The translations under genes and the position numbers were made by a program. Shown here piece by piece: positions 18,201 to 28,122 of a stretch of DNA of 64,000 nt (positions are counted from its first letter, which is position 1; every line of letters starts with the position of its first letter). The stretch is from Ogataea parapolymorpha DL-1 (taxonomy: Eukaryota > Ascomycota > Pichiomycetes > Pichiales > Pichiaceae). The notes below the pieces were generated by a model. The model did not search any database. It was not told the DNA's origin and worked only from the letters and a program-made list of their open reading frames with translations. Where the stretch lies: NCBI RefSeq assembly GCF_000187245.1, contig NC_027866.1:364411-428410 (forward strand), written 5' to 3'.

Positions 18201-20921
18201 ATGGCGGGCAAGGTGATGCCTGCGGACCGCGAGCTGTCGGCCGTTGACGGGCTGTCTGGCCGCCACGTCAACACCACGTCAGCGTTCCTGTCGCAAATCC
18301 CCTGGAAAGCCGGTGGCTACGACTCGCTGCTACGCCTCACCGACCACGAGGCCGCTGGTTTGCGTGCTCTACACATGCACACATTCAAGAAAATGGCCGA
18401 TTTAAGAGCAGCTGTGTCTGCACACCTGCCCGTGGCTCCCAACTCGCTCAGACTCGCGCTCCAGGCGGCCGCGTCGCTGATCATCCGCTCCTCGGACGGC
18501 ATGGGCGACTTGCTGCGGGAGGTGGTGGCAATTCCGTTTGCTATTTTCGACACCGACTCAATCGAGCTCGGTGTCGGTGTGTGGCTAAGCATCATGAAGG
18601 TGCGGTCGGACCTGGCCCCGGTCGTGCTCTCTGAGATATGCCAGCGTCTGGAAGAGTCCATCAAGCTGCAGAAGGGTCTTTACAGCAAACAGTTTGATAT
18701 TCAGAACTCCAAGTACAACAAGATGGAGTATCTGCCAACAAGCAAGGAGCAGATAGACTACAACGGCCGCAGCGCATCAAAAAACATGAAACCACACCTG
18801 TTGCTATTTAGACTGCTAGCGTCGCATTTTGAGGCCACACGGTACCAGAGCAGCCATATTTTGAAGATGTTCACGCGGACGGTGTTAATTTCGCTACTGG
18901 GACTTTCTTTTGCCAGCACGCATCCGTTTGCTCGCACGGCGCGCTTCGAACTCATCAATTTTGCCCTGAGCGTGCTCAAGGTGCACCGTGGTCTCGGAAC
19001 CAGAGACGTGGCCGGGCTCACTTCTGCGATCCTAGACGGCGCGCTCTCGTGGTTTGCTACCAAACACCGTGCTCCTTATGGGAACAACAAAATGAAGATC
19101 CGTGGCGACTTTGGCATCCTTAACATGGCTGCTAAGCTATTCATGGATACGCGGTACCCGGAAAACCCAGTGTTTGAGCGCAAACGCGTGCTTTTGCTGC
19201 TTTTCCTTGACCACGAGATCAGTTTCTTGGCTACATGGCTACATCCGCTGCACCCAGTGGATACCACGGGCTCTTACAGCAGCGTGAAGGTCACGGATCG
19301 TGTTCTGGCGGACGCGTACGCTCTGGACGGCCGTCTGGCCCTGAATTTGGTCGAGCGGTACCGGACGCTCTCGCTGGAGAGACCAATCAGACATTTGATC
19401 CAGAACGACCCGCTCAAAGCTATCGACGATCCGACTGCGCTGCGGCTGTTGCTGGGCAGCGACAACGTCAAGGTGCCGTCGCTAATGGTGCTGTCGACGG
19501 CTGCGTCGCCGTCGGACTCGATCAACCTGTTTCTGCCGCCGTTCAATAGCGACCCGATCATTTTGCAGTATACGATGCGTTCTCTTGAAAGTTTTGATGC
19601 CCACTTGACGTTTTTCTACGTGCCACAGATCGTGCAAGCGCTGCGGTTCGACATGCGGCTGGGCTATGTGCGTCGGTTCATTTTGGAGACGGCCAAGGTG
19701 TCGCAGCTGTTTGCGCACCAGATCATCTGGAACATGGCAGCAAACTCGTACAAAGATGAGGAATCGACGGTGCCGGACGACATCAAGCCCGTGCTGGACG
19801 AGATCCGGTCCACGATGGTGGCCGAGTTCACGCCGCAAGACCGGACGTACTACGAAAAGGAGTTTAAATTTTTCGAGGAGGTGACTGGCATTTCTGGCAA
19901 ACTGAAGCCGTTCATCAAAAGCAGCAAGCCGGAGAAAAAAGCGCAGATCGACAAGCATATGGCGGCCATCAAGGTCGAGGAAGGCGTCTACCTGCCTAGC
20001 AACCCGCAGGGCGTGGTGGTGGACATCAACCGGCAGTCTGGAAAGCCGCTGCAGTCGCACGCCAAGGCCCCGTTCATGGCCACGTTCAAGATCCGCAAGG
20101 AGGTCAGCACCGTCGACGGCGAGAAGAAGCAGCACATCGAGGACCTCAGCGCCATTTTCAAGGTCGGCGACGACTGCAGACAGGACTTGCTTGCGCTGCA
20201 GCTGATGTCGCTGTTCCGGACGATCTGGATGGACGCCGGCCTGGACGTGTTTGTATTCCCGTATCGGGTGACCGCGACGGCGCCCGGCTGCGGCATCATC
20301 GACGTGCTGCCGAACTCGATCTCGCGTGACATGCTTGGCAGAGAGGCCGTCAACGGGCTGTATGAGTACTTTATCAGTCAGCACGGGCCAGAAACCTCGA
20401 TCGAGTTTCAGAAAGCTCGCAACAACTTTGTCAAATCGCTTGCCGCGTACTCCATCATCACGTATTTGCTGGAAATCAAAGACAGACACAACGGAAACAT
20501 CATGTACGACGACCAGGGCCACGTCTTGCACGTCGACTTTGGCTTCTGTTTCGACATCGTTCCCGGCGGCGTCAAGTTCGAACAGTCGCCGTTCAAGCTG
20601 ACGCGCGAGATGGTGCGTGTGATGGGCGGCTCCACAGACACACAGGCGTACAAGTGGTTCGAGGAGCTGTGTGTCAAGTCGTTCTTGGTTTGTCGGCCAT
20701 ACATGGACGCGATCGTCAACATGGTGGTGCCGATGCTGAGCTCGGGGCTGCCGTGCTTCAAGCCTGCTACCATCAAACATTTAACGGCACGGTTCGTGCC
20801 GAAAAAAAGCGACAAGGAAGCGGCCAAGTACATCCGCGGGCTGATCAGAAAATCGTTCGAGTCGCTGGCCACCAAAGGCTACGACGAGTTCCAAAGACTC
20901 ACGAACGGCATCCCGTACTGA
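15299..20921 (+). CDS. STT4: Phosphatidylinositol 4-kinase Stt4 (type III alpha), with a 14-nt first exon
   Basis: Exons 15299-15312 and 15347-20921, 1862 residues (1900 in S. cerevisiae). Splicing out the 34-nt intron gives an N-terminus MSFYG-VSKGSIRAKALEKL, resembling Sc Stt4 (MRFTRG...SLRAKAIGRL). The long helical N-terminal part contains LEHHRSNNEVS and NTVLRRGTS, both conserved. The C-terminal lipid kinase domain has TGISGKLKPFIK, GDDCRQD, the catalytic loop KDRHNGNIMYDD and HVDFGFCFD; the protein ends RLTNGIPY as in Stt4. It makes plasma-membrane PI4P. Retaining the intron would allow an alternative in-frame start at 15315 inside it. Confidence 0.95.
15313..15346 (+). other. STT4: 34-nt spliceosomal intron of STT4
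   Basis: Donor GTATGA at 15313, branch GACTAAC at 15335-15341 (branch A 15340), acceptor ACAACAG ending 15346, 6 nt after the branch A. Removing it joins a 14-nt first exon (ATG TCT TTC TAC GG) in frame to the main ORF. Unspliced, the upstream ATG reads into TAA after eight codons. Confidence 0.85.
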
Positions 20922-20951
20922 GTCGACGTCGCTTCTCATTATTAATACATA

Positions 20952-22367
20952 CTATACACCCCGGCCAAACTCGTAGTCGTCAACGTTGAAGGAGAACTCG
21001 GGCTCCAGGCTGCTTGCGAACTCGCCTGCCTCGTAGTAGAACGAGTCCTTGAACGGCTCCTTGAAGCTCACGTCCAGCGGTTGCCCCACGCCCATGTCCG
21101 GCGAGATCGACGGGCTTGTGTCCATGTACGGCTGGAACTGCGGCGTATCGAGGTCCTGTAGCAGCCTCTGTTCGGTCTTCTCGTCGACTTTGCGCGGACG
21201 GCCTCGTTTGGCGTCCGGCACAGCGCCTGCCACGGGCCGTTGTTTCTTCTTGAACACGCCCTTCTCGTCTGGCAGCGCGCCAATGCATATATTTCTGATC
21301 CGGTGACGCTTTAAAGCGTCCTGTCGTGGGAATTTCTTGCCGCACGGACAAACATGCTTGAATTCCTCGTGGCCCTTGTAGTGTCGTCTGAGATCGTGAT
21401 TTCGCACAAACGCCTTGCCGCACTTGTCGCACATGAACGGCCGGTCAGAGAGATGCGTCTGGATGTGTGCTCTAATGTTGGAAACTCTCGTGAACAGCTT
21501 GCCGCAGTCGTTGTATATGCATTTGAACATGTCGTTTTCGTCGGGCCCGACAAAATGCACGTCGAGCGCACCACGCTCGAGCGTCGAGGTGATGGTTGGT
21601 TTTTTCTTTTTCGTTGGAGACCTGCGCTGTTCCTGGATAATCTGTTCGGAAACGGAGTCTTTTTTAGTGATGAGCGTCGGTGTCCAGCTGAAATGCGCGG
21701 GCTGTTTCTGTGGCGTCGGTGTCTTAATGTCCACAAAGGTGTGTTTTACCTTGATCGGCGTAAACTGAGTATTTGCAGACTTGCTTTCCTTTGGATCTTG
21801 TAGCTGTCTCAGAGTCATGAGTTCTTGGGCAGAATAGCTGCTAGTGGCACGTAGCGGCGTGTACCCAGAGACAGAACCTGCCGTGTCCTGTGGTTTGATT
21901 GGGGTTTCCTGCCTGCTTTCCGGCTTTGGAGGGGGGAACTTGTAGCCGTCGTGCTGACCAGTCACAAAGTAATCTGGTGCAGGTTTGGGTGCTGTCTGCG
22001 AAGAAACGCTGTTTGTAATGTATGTGCTATCAATGTATCGTTCTATTGGCTGGTACAACGGTTTTTTATTCTTAATGTCCACCACGGGGAGCCCAGGGAT
22101 AGCCAGCTGTGTATCGTCGCCAGAGCCCACGTAGCCAAAAATGCCGGAGCCACTGGTCTGTCTCGAGTGTTTCTTCTCAAACTTGGTCTGCTGCTGGCTG
22201 TATCCTTCGGAAATGCCAAGGTCATATAGAATTGAGTCGAGGTCTTCATTTTCTCCGTACACTTCAGGATCGAAGCCAAAATTGTCATCTGGAAGAGGAA
22301 TCGTCTTGAAGTTGGCCGGCAACCCCTGCTGCGAGTCCACAAACGGGTTGTTCATCTGCCAGGCCAT
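20952..22367 (-). CDS. ACE2: Ace2/Swi5-type C2H2 zinc-finger transcription factor
   Basis: 471 residues from the first true ATG (22367); the frame runs further upstream only to a GTG. Three clustered zinc fingers lie in the C-terminal half: CIYNDCGKLFTRVSNIRAHIQTH, MCDKCGKAFVRNHDLRRHYKGH and VCPCGKKFPRQDALKRH-x-C, followed by an AT-hook-like KRGRPRK. That finger order and RGRPRK tail define Ace2/Swi5. In S. cerevisiae Ace2 enters daughter nuclei and switches on cell-separation genes under RAM-network control. Scattered S/T-P sites fit CDK control of localisation. A 21-codon uORF (22352-22417) overlaps the start. Confidence 0.85.
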   Translation of the reverse strand: MAWQMNNPFVDSQQGLPANFKTIPLPDDNFGFDPEVYGENEDLDSILYDLGISEGYSQQQTKFEKKHSRQTSGSGIFGYVGSGDDTQLAIPGLPVVDIKNKKPLYQPIERYIDSTYITNSVSSQTAPKPAPDYFVTGQHDGYKFPPPKPESRQETPIKPQDTAGSVSGYTPLRATSSYSAQELMTLRQLQDPKESKSANTQFTPIKVKHTFVDIKTPTPQKQPAHFSWTPTLITKKDSVSEQIIQEQRRSPTKKKKPTITSTLERGALDVHFVGPDENDMFKCIYNDCGKLFTRVSNIRAHIQTHLSDRPFMCDKCGKAFVRNHDLRRHYKGHEEFKHVCPCGKKFPRQDALKRHRIRNICIGALPDEKGVFKKKQRPVAGAVPDAKRGRPRKVDEKTEQRLLQDLDTPQFQPYMDTSPSISPDMGVGQPLDVSFKEPFKDSFYYEAGEFASSLEPEFSFNVDDYEFGRGV

Positions 22368-22417
22368 TGCTCTAGAATCACAGGTGAAAAGCAACTGATT
22401 AAACTTATCCGGGACAT
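22352..22417 (-). promoter_or_regulatory. uORF overlapping the ACE2 start codon
   Basis: An ATG at 22417 opens a 21-codon frame ending in TGA at 22352, beyond and out of frame with the ACE2 ATG at 22367. It could reduce ACE2 translation, if the transcript starts upstream of it; the leader length is unknown. Confidence 0.35.
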
Positions 22418-22497
22418 GAAATATTATCTTAATGAGTTTCCGCTTTAGGAATGAGGTAAACACCGGGTTGCAATTTTTTTAGGGCTGTGCTCCAGGA

Positions 22498-23442
22498 TCA
22501 GAGATCTTCCCACAGCTCGCCCTTGTCCAGCGAACAAACGAGTCGCGAACTTTCAAACTGCAGTTCCTGAAGCTCCTCGTGCGTCAGTTCCACCTTGACA
22601 TCGCTAATTAGATCCAGACCCAATCGATCGGGGAACGTTTTTAGCAGCTCCTTCTTAGGCTTGAGTAGCACGTTGTTCATATAGCTCAGCTCGTACATGC
22701 CAAAAGGAAAGTTGTTGGTCGGCGGCTGCTGTAATGCGTTCATCCCAAGGGACACGTGCAAACTGTCAAGTTTCCGCATTGGCGATCCGGGCAGCTCGCC
22801 GTTCACGTAGCCAATGTCGTCCTGGGAAAACCTAATGTCGCAGAATGTGTCGCAGATTGGCTCGATCAGCTTCACTGTGGGCTCGTCAAGCGAAAGCGCC
22901 AGAAAAAACCGCTGGTAGTCGATTCTGGTAAACATTTTCACCTTGCCGTCCAAGTTGATGGGCAGACAAGAGAATTTACCCGAGTCTCTGAGCTCTTTGC
23001 TTCTTCTTTGATATTCGCGTTTGTAGTGGATGATCGACGCGTCAGATTCGTACATCACAATCGGCGAGATCGAGACATGGACGTGGTATGTCGACAGGTC
23101 GCTGTACAGAAAGTCGTTGAAAAATAGATTCGGCCACTTAGTTTTGAGGTTCAGCATCTGGGGTTCTATAAGTCTGTTTCGCAGCACTTTTTCGTCTTGG
23201 CCTCTGACCAAGCCGCCGTACGGTAGTTCGTAGGGATATATTGGTTGCTGCTCAACATCAAACGGAATGGCGACGTCGTCAAAGTAGCCCTTTCGCAGAT
23301 CGCTGATCCGGGCTCGCAGGGCATTGTTGAGGTCCACTAGGTGTCTGTGCAGTATTACTCGTTGCCGCTCTAGCGGTTTCAAAGAAAGCAGAACGCTTGC
23401 ATAATGCTTGGCGTGTTTTATGGTGTCGCTAGCAACGAGCAT
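22498..23442 (-). CDS. USB1: Usb1-type U6 snRNA 3'-end phosphodiesterase (2H family)
   Basis: 314 residues from the ATG at 23442 (the frame extends two codons to a TTG). It carries two H-x-S motifs of 2H phosphodiesterases: HVHVSIS about residue 120 and LHVSLGMN about residue 240, spaced as in Usb1, with RIDYQRFFLALSLDEP between them matching the family's conserved 'R-x-F-x-A-L' core. Usb1 trims the oligo(U) tail of U6 snRNA and leaves a modified end that protects it. Overall similarity to S. cerevisiae Usb1 is low, so another 2H phosphodiesterase is possible. METTL16, also acting on U6, lies 7 kb away. Confidence 0.68.
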   Translation of the reverse strand: MLVASDTIKHAKHYASVLLSLKPLERQRVILHRHLVDLNNALRARISDLRKGYFDDVAIPFDVEQQPIYPYELPYGGLVRGQDEKVLRNRLIEPQMLNLKTKWPNLFFNDFLYSDLSTYHVHVSISPIVMYESDASIIHYKREYQRRSKELRDSGKFSCLPINLDGKVKMFTRIDYQRFFLALSLDEPTVKLIEPICDTFCDIRFSQDDIGYVNGELPGSPMRKLDSLHVSLGMNALQQPPTNNFPFGMYELSYMNNVLLKPKKELLKTFPDRLGLDLISDVKVELTHEELQELQFESSRLVCSLDKGELWEDL

Positions 23443-23557
23443 GAACAATGATATATTATATTTATTTTATTTTAATTTTTACAAAGGATAAACCATCTTT
23501 CAACAGTCAGTTGACACTTGAGCTGCAAGTGCGTAGAATAATTTAGTATTTATAAAC

Positions 23558-24892
23558 TCACACCAAGAGCATTTTTCTTGGGTCCTCGATCAACTCTTTC
23601 ACGGTCTTGAGGAAAGTGACAGCTTCTCTACCGTCCAACATACGGTGATCGTACGTCAGAGCAAGGTACATCATTGGACGAATCTCGACCTTGCCGTTGA
23701 CGGCAACAGGACGCTCCTTGATTCCGTGAAGACCCAGAACGGCGGTCTGTGGCATGTTGATGATAGGAGTACCGTACAGAGAGCCAAAGACACCTCCGTT
23801 GGAAATAGTGAACGTTCCACCTGCCATGTCCTCCAAAGTCAGCTTTCCGTCTCTGGCACGGACACCGAGGTTGGCAATGGCCTCCTCGATCTCCAAAACA
23901 GACAGACTCTCGGCATTTCTCACGATTGGAGTCACCAGACCCTTAGGAGTGGCAACAGCAATGGAAATATCAACGTAATCTCTAAAGACCATGGTGTCGT
24001 TGTTCTCAATAGCAGCGTTAACGGCTGGAATTGACTTCATGGCCAGAGTGCTGGCCTTCGAGAATGCTCCCATGAATCCAAATTTGATACCAGTCTTCTT
24101 GAGAATCTCGTCCTTGTACAATTTTCTCATTTCCATCAAAGCAGACATGTCGACCTCGTTGAATGTGGTCAACGAAGCGGCAGTGTTCTGCGACTCCTTC
24201 AGTCTTTCGGCAATTCTCAGTCTCATTCTATTCATCTTGACTCTCTCCTCGGTTCTGGAGAACTTGCCAACAGACTGAGTCTTTTCTGGGGCAGCGGCCT
24301 TAGGGGTCTCCTTCTTTGGCTCTTCCTTCTTTGGAGCCTCCTTTTTGACCTCCTTCTTAGATTCCTCCTTAGGTGCCTCCTTTTTTGACTCCTCTTTCTT
24401 TGGCTCTTCCTTCTTTGGCTCCTCTTTCTTTGGCTCTGCCTTCTCGGCGTCAGCTGGGACTTCACCAGGCTCTATTTTCAGCAAATCCTGGCCAACCTCG
24501 ACAGTGTCGTCAACATTCACCAGCAATTCGGTAACTTTTCCCGAGATAGGAGCGTTGACTTCCACATCGATCTTATCTGTCTCGATGGTTGCGATCAGCT
24601 CGTCTTGCTTGACATAATCTCCCACCTCCTTAGCAAATGAAGCCAAAGTACCTTCGGTGATACTCTCGGCCATTTCAGGGACTTTCACAACCTGGGAGTT
24701 GTGTCTCACAAAAAGCATCGACGTTCTCAAATTTTGAGATCTAAGTGTCAAATTAGGAGCAATAGGGGTTGGTCTAATGGTAGTTTTGAGTCCACGGGCA
24801 AAAGCTGCTGACAGACTGGACTTTCTTAACACAGCCTGGCTACATCTAGCCAAACAGAGAACATTGTTTGCACGTCTCGCAACTCCCAACAT
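23558..24892 (-). CDS. KGD2: Dihydrolipoyl succinyltransferase, E2 of 2-oxoglutarate dehydrogenase
   Basis: 444 residues from the ATG at 24892; an in-frame ATG at 24943 would add 17 residues, but the shorter form starts with a good presequence ([10 protein letters not shown]). Order: presequence (~1-50), lipoyl domain with lipoylated Lys in [10 protein letters not shown], a long Lys/Glu/Pro linker made of near-repeats ([10 protein letters not shown]), then the catalytic domain with [13 protein letters not shown] and the active-site [14 protein letters not shown]. No peripheral-subunit-binding domain is visible, as in eukaryotic Kgd2. It transfers succinyl to CoA in the matrix, feeding the succinyl-CoA used by LSC2. 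Confidence 0.97.
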   Translation of the reverse strand: MLGVARRANNVLCLARCSQAVLRKSSLSAAFARGLKTTIRPTPIAPNLTLRSQNLRTSMLFVRHNSQVVKVPEMAESITEGTLASFAKEVGDYVKQDELIATIETDKIDVEVNAPISGKVTELLVNVDDTVEVGQDLLKIEPGEVPADAEKAEPKKEEPKKEEPKKEESKKEAPKEESKKEVKKEAPKKEEPKKETPKAAAPEKTQSVGKFSRTEERVKMNRMRLRIAERLKESQNTAASLTTFNEVDMSALMEMRKLYKDEILKKTGIKFGFMGAFSKASTLAMKSIPAVNAAIENNDTMVFRDYVDISIAVATPKGLVTPIVRNAESLSVLEIEEAIANLGVRARDGKLTLEDMAGGTFTISNGGVFGSLYGTPIINMPQTAVLGLHGIKERPVAVNGKVEIRPMMYLALTYDHRMLDGREAVTFLKTVKELIEDPRKMLLV

Positions 24893-24932
24893 GTTAAAAT
24901 ATCTAAGAAAAAACAAGGTGGGTATAAATTTC

Positions 24933-24940
24933 TTTATATA
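24933..24940 (-). promoter_or_regulatory. TATA box of KGD2
   Basis: The minus strand reads TATATAAA, ending 40 nt before the ATG at 24892. Confidence 0.5.
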
Positions 24941-24969
24941 CATGTAGCGGCATAAAACTCCGGGAAGAT

Positions 24970-24999
24970 GGGGAATTTAGAATTTCGACTAAATTCCCC
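24970..24999. repeat. perfect 11-bp inverted repeat upstream of KGD2
   Basis: GGGGAATTTAG (24970-24980), an 8-nt spacer, and CTAAATTCCCC (24989-24999), with no mismatch, 77 bp before the KGD2 ATG. It looks like a dimeric factor site. A second pair (GGGTGCC at 25063-25069, GGCACCC at 25118-25124) and a minus-strand CCAAT (25092-25096) lie further up. The rest of the spacer to the tRNA shows nothing recognisable. Confidence 0.55.
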
Positions 25000-25190
25000 G
25001 GAAAGCCAACAAAGCAGATCTTTAGCGGATGGCCACGTATAAGGGGGGTAGAGTGTTTGATCCCGGGTGCCTTACAAATTATAGGGTCCTCATTGGTTTG
25101 CGGAAATTCCGAGCCCGGCACCCTTAATCGTCGCGTCAATAGACGTCAAATAGAGACAGCATGAGACGGCCCCAACTTTGGGGTGAATTA

Positions 25191-25262
25191 GGTTGTATAG
25201 TGTAGTGGTTATCACTTTCGGTTTTGATCCGAACAACCCCGGTTCGAATCCGGGTACGACCT
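25191..25262 (+). tRNA. tRNA-Gln (anticodon UUG)
   Basis: 72 nt cloverleaf without an intron. The acceptor stem GGTTGTA pairs with TACGACC (one G-T pair), the anticodon stem TTCGG/CCGAA encloses loop TTTTGAT with anticodon TTG at 25224-25226, and the T-loop contains GGTTCGAATCC, which is also the B box; TAGTGTAGTGG is the A box. The 3' CCA is not encoded, as usual in eukaryotes. It is very close to the S. cerevisiae tRNA-Gln(UUG) sequence as I remember it. Confidence 0.97.
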
Positions 25263-25264
25263 CA

Positions 25265-25273
25265 TTTTTTTTT
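25265..25273 (+). terminator. RNA polymerase III terminator of the tRNA
   Basis: A run of nine T residues starts three bases after the mature tRNA end. Confidence 0.85.
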
Positions 25274-25507
25274 CTCTCCTCCCAGCCAAGATCTCTGTCC
25301 CTGCTAAAATTTATAAAAAGATTTTTTTTGATTGTGCTGCCAATTGTTCAACGTGGTTAAAATTAGGGACTTTTTAATGTCATATTTTTTTCTTGTTTTG
25401 TTTCTCTACTCATCACTACTTTGGTTGTATTCTGATAATTTTAATTCTATGCTTGGGCATCGTATTTCTCCTACGTCTCACCATACTAGACCTCATAGCA
25501 TATACCA

Positions 25508-27868
25508 ATGTGTGATAAAGAACTAGAGCTTGGGAACAAAGATTTTCCTCCCTCTGTGGAGAAGGACAAACGACATCAAGATGAAATAAAAAGCTCAAAC
25601 ATGGCCGGCCGTAAAGCAGCAAAGTCTCTCAGACTGTTTCGTGGGTCGGAATCGTCTGACAGTTTGCCAAAAATGCACAAAGAATCAAAGATTGCCTCCT
25701 CTCTTGACGGTGATCCCCATATAGATAGGAGTGAACCTCAAAGCTCCACTCGCCACAATTCATTCACCATCACATCAGTGGATCTGGAGCGACACAATTT
25801 GCATCCTTCCTTCTACCCTAGCATGCCTCCCTTGGAGCCCGTGTCGTCGGCAACTTATATTCCTCATACACCTGTGGATTCGCAATACAGGGCTGTTCCT
25901 GAACATCTTACTGCCGCCGCTGAATTTGACCATGAAGTGGACAACCCCGAAATACTTAGCGAAATCGAAGAAATAGAAGAGGCCATTGAGAAGGAAAGCC
26001 GCGATGTGCATAGTACGGACACCTCAAGATCAGCATCGCCATTTTCCGACTCGACAGACCACACACAGAATAAATATGAGCAACTCTCGGGGGGAAAGTT
26101 TCCATTGGCTGTGGAGTTGCAGCCTTTCAAGAATAAGGTGGGAGGCCATACGGCAATCTTCAAGTTCAGCCACAGAGCTGTTTGCAAGGCGCTGGTCAAC
26201 AGGGAAAATACCTGGTACGAGAACATCGAACTTGCACACCCTGAACTGTTGAAATTCATGCCTCGGTATATTGGGGTTTTGAATGTGCGATACAGCAGTT
26301 TGGCGGATGACGCTTATGAAACCGCATCTTACGATAACGATCATTCATTGGAAACCAGTCACAAGGCAGACGAACTTCCTCCTGAAGTGGTTCTAGACGA
26401 CAATAAACACATATTCCCGGAGTCGTTTTGGAACCATTACTCCACCAACTCGCCATTTCAGGACGATTCCAAACCCAACTCTTTGAGTGACTCTGGTAGC
26501 TTTTCGGCATCTCCACAAACTGGAGTCGGTAAAGGGACGCATGATGTCTGGGGAGCTACTAAAGTCAACACTAAACTACAGGAACTGGTTTTGACAGAGG
26601 TGTTTGCACCCATTAAAGAGTACACTAGAAGAGCACAAAGCAAAACAGCTCACGCAGGACACCACAAAAGCTGTAGCTTCACAGGGGCTCGTGCTACAAG
26701 ATCTCATAGACATTCTACCAGCGGGACAGGAAGTTCATTCAAAAAAGGGTTACCTGCGCCATTTGAGGAAGGTGTTTCCAGTGCTCAGACTTTCCCTCAG
26801 CTGACGGCTAGGAAGGACCATTTAGGTGGGCACTCAAATTCCTTACTTGACCTCAAAAAGCTAGCGCATGCTGATGGATGTAATTTCCCAGATAGAGAGA
26901 CTCTAATAAACAAGATCAAGACACTGCCGCACAAGGATGATGGAGGGGGGATATTTGATATGGAGAAAGACACGACAAGCGAGCATGCGATCATTGACGA
27001 TGAGGAAGAGAGTTTGTCTTCTCCACCGTTGCTGAACTCACCTTCTTTCTTTTCCAAACGCAAACATACCCGGCTCGAACGTTTCATTCTTCTCGAAGAT
27101 TTGACCTCTGGTATGAAACACCCATGCGTTTTGGATTTGAAGATGGGAACTCGTCAGTACGGTGTAGAGGCTACAGAAAAGAAGAGGTGCTCGCAGCGGA
27201 GAAAATGCCAACAGACAACTTCTCGTCGTCTTGGAACAAGAATTTGTGGAATGCAAGTTTGGGATCTAAAGCGGAATTGTTTCATTAACAGGGATAAATA
27301 CTTTGGACGCAAGCTCAACGTTGGGTATGAATTTGTGAGATCGCTTGCTAGGTTCCTTTATGATGGCCTTTCTATTTTCTCGGTGGTGAAGCATTTGCCG
27401 AATTTGATTGAGAATTTGAATGAGCTGCAAAAGATTTTCAAGGAGTTGCCTGGCTACAGGCTTTATGGTTCATCGATATTGTTGATGTATGATTCCGATG
27501 CTGACCACGCTAAATCACAGTCGACGTTGATTGTTCGTCTTATTGATTTCGCTCAATGTGTCATTGCAAACGAGCCTCTTCCTCCAAACACCACTTATCC
27601 TCCAGCGCATATTGACTCACCGGATCTGGGATATTTGAGAGGTCTCCAGTCTTTGATTTTCTACTTCAAACTAATGTTTCGGGAGTTTACGGGACTACAG
27701 TACACCAACTACGACGAGTCTCTTGTGGTAATGAAGAAACTCCAGTTCTCCGTTCTTTCTCGCGGTTGCGAATGGCTCGACAACTTCGAAAACGAGCAAC
27801 CATGTCCATTTGATTTTGGCCAAGTTCCGCAATACTCTGGTTCCATCTTTGACAATGCATCGGAATAG
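25508..27868 (+). CDS. KCS1: Inositol hexakisphosphate kinase Kcs1
   Basis: 786 residues (1050 in S. cerevisiae). A long, Ser-rich, probably disordered N-terminal part contains the conserved FPLAVELQPFKNKVGGHTAIF block near residue 200; the catalytic region follows with FILLEDLTSGMKHPCVLDLK, giving the inositol-kinase signature P-x-x-x-D-x-K-x-G at 539-547. Later come LYGSSILLMYD and the metal-binding IDFAQC. The enzyme makes 5-diphospho-inositol pentakisphosphate (IP7), which controls phosphate responses through SPX domains. No introns needed. Confidence 0.93.
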   Translation: MCDKELELGNKDFPPSVEKDKRHQDEIKSSNMAGRKAAKSLRLFRGSESSDSLPKMHKESKIASSLDGDPHIDRSEPQSSTRHNSFTITSVDLERHNLHPSFYPSMPPLEPVSSATYIPHTPVDSQYRAVPEHLTAAAEFDHEVDNPEILSEIEEIEEAIEKESRDVHSTDTSRSASPFSDSTDHTQNKYEQLSGGKFPLAVELQPFKNKVGGHTAIFKFSHRAVCKALVNRENTWYENIELAHPELLKFMPRYIGVLNVRYSSLADDAYETASYDNDHSLETSHKADELPPEVVLDDNKHIFPESFWNHYSTNSPFQDDSKPNSLSDSGSFSASPQTGVGKGTHDVWGATKVNTKLQELVLTEVFAPIKEYTRRAQSKTAHAGHHKSCSFTGARATRSHRHSTSGTGSSFKKGLPAPFEEGVSSAQTFPQLTARKDHLGGHSNSLLDLKKLAHADGCNFPDRETLINKIKTLPHKDDGGGIFDMEKDTTSEHAIIDDEEESLSSPPLLNSPSFFSKRKHTRLERFILLEDLTSGMKHPCVLDLKMGTRQYGVEATEKKRCSQRRKCQQTTSRRLGTRICGMQVWDLKRNCFINRDKYFGRKLNVGYEFVRSLARFLYDGLSIFSVVKHLPNLIENLNELQKIFKELPGYRLYGSSILLMYDSDADHAKSQSTLIVRLIDFAQCVIANEPLPPNTTYPPAHIDSPDLGYLRGLQSLIFYFKLMFREFTGLQYTNYDESLVVMKKLQFSVLSRGCEWLDNFENEQPCPFDFGQVPQYSGSIFDNASE

Positions 27869-28122
27869 GCCATTTGTATATTAATGTGTACTAATAATCA
27901 TTTAGCTAAGGCTCAATGTATGGACAGTTGTAGAGTCGAAAGGCCAATGGAAATGACGCACGACTGAACTTAAAATGTCCACCTTCGTTCTCCCAGTTCT
28001 ACTGAGACCAATTAGAAGTAGAGCTTCACAATGGTCAATGTTAGCTGGTTTAGCGTAAAGAAAAAATCCAGAAGAAAATATTAATTTATACCAAAAGGGT
28101 CGTGCCCGAAACAAATAAAACA

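Noticed and set aside
19482..20780. 432-codon minus-strand frame inside STT4
   Set aside because: It is antisense to the conserved kinase domain and rich in His, Val and Arg, as expected for a shadow frame; no domain is visible.
22367..22463. N-terminal extension of ACE2 (32 codons)
   Set aside because: The extension begins at GTG and contains no ATG before 22367.
24970..25190. retrotransposon LTR or solo element next to the tRNA gene
   Set aside because: No TG...CA-bounded direct repeat, target duplication or element-like sequence near the tRNA.
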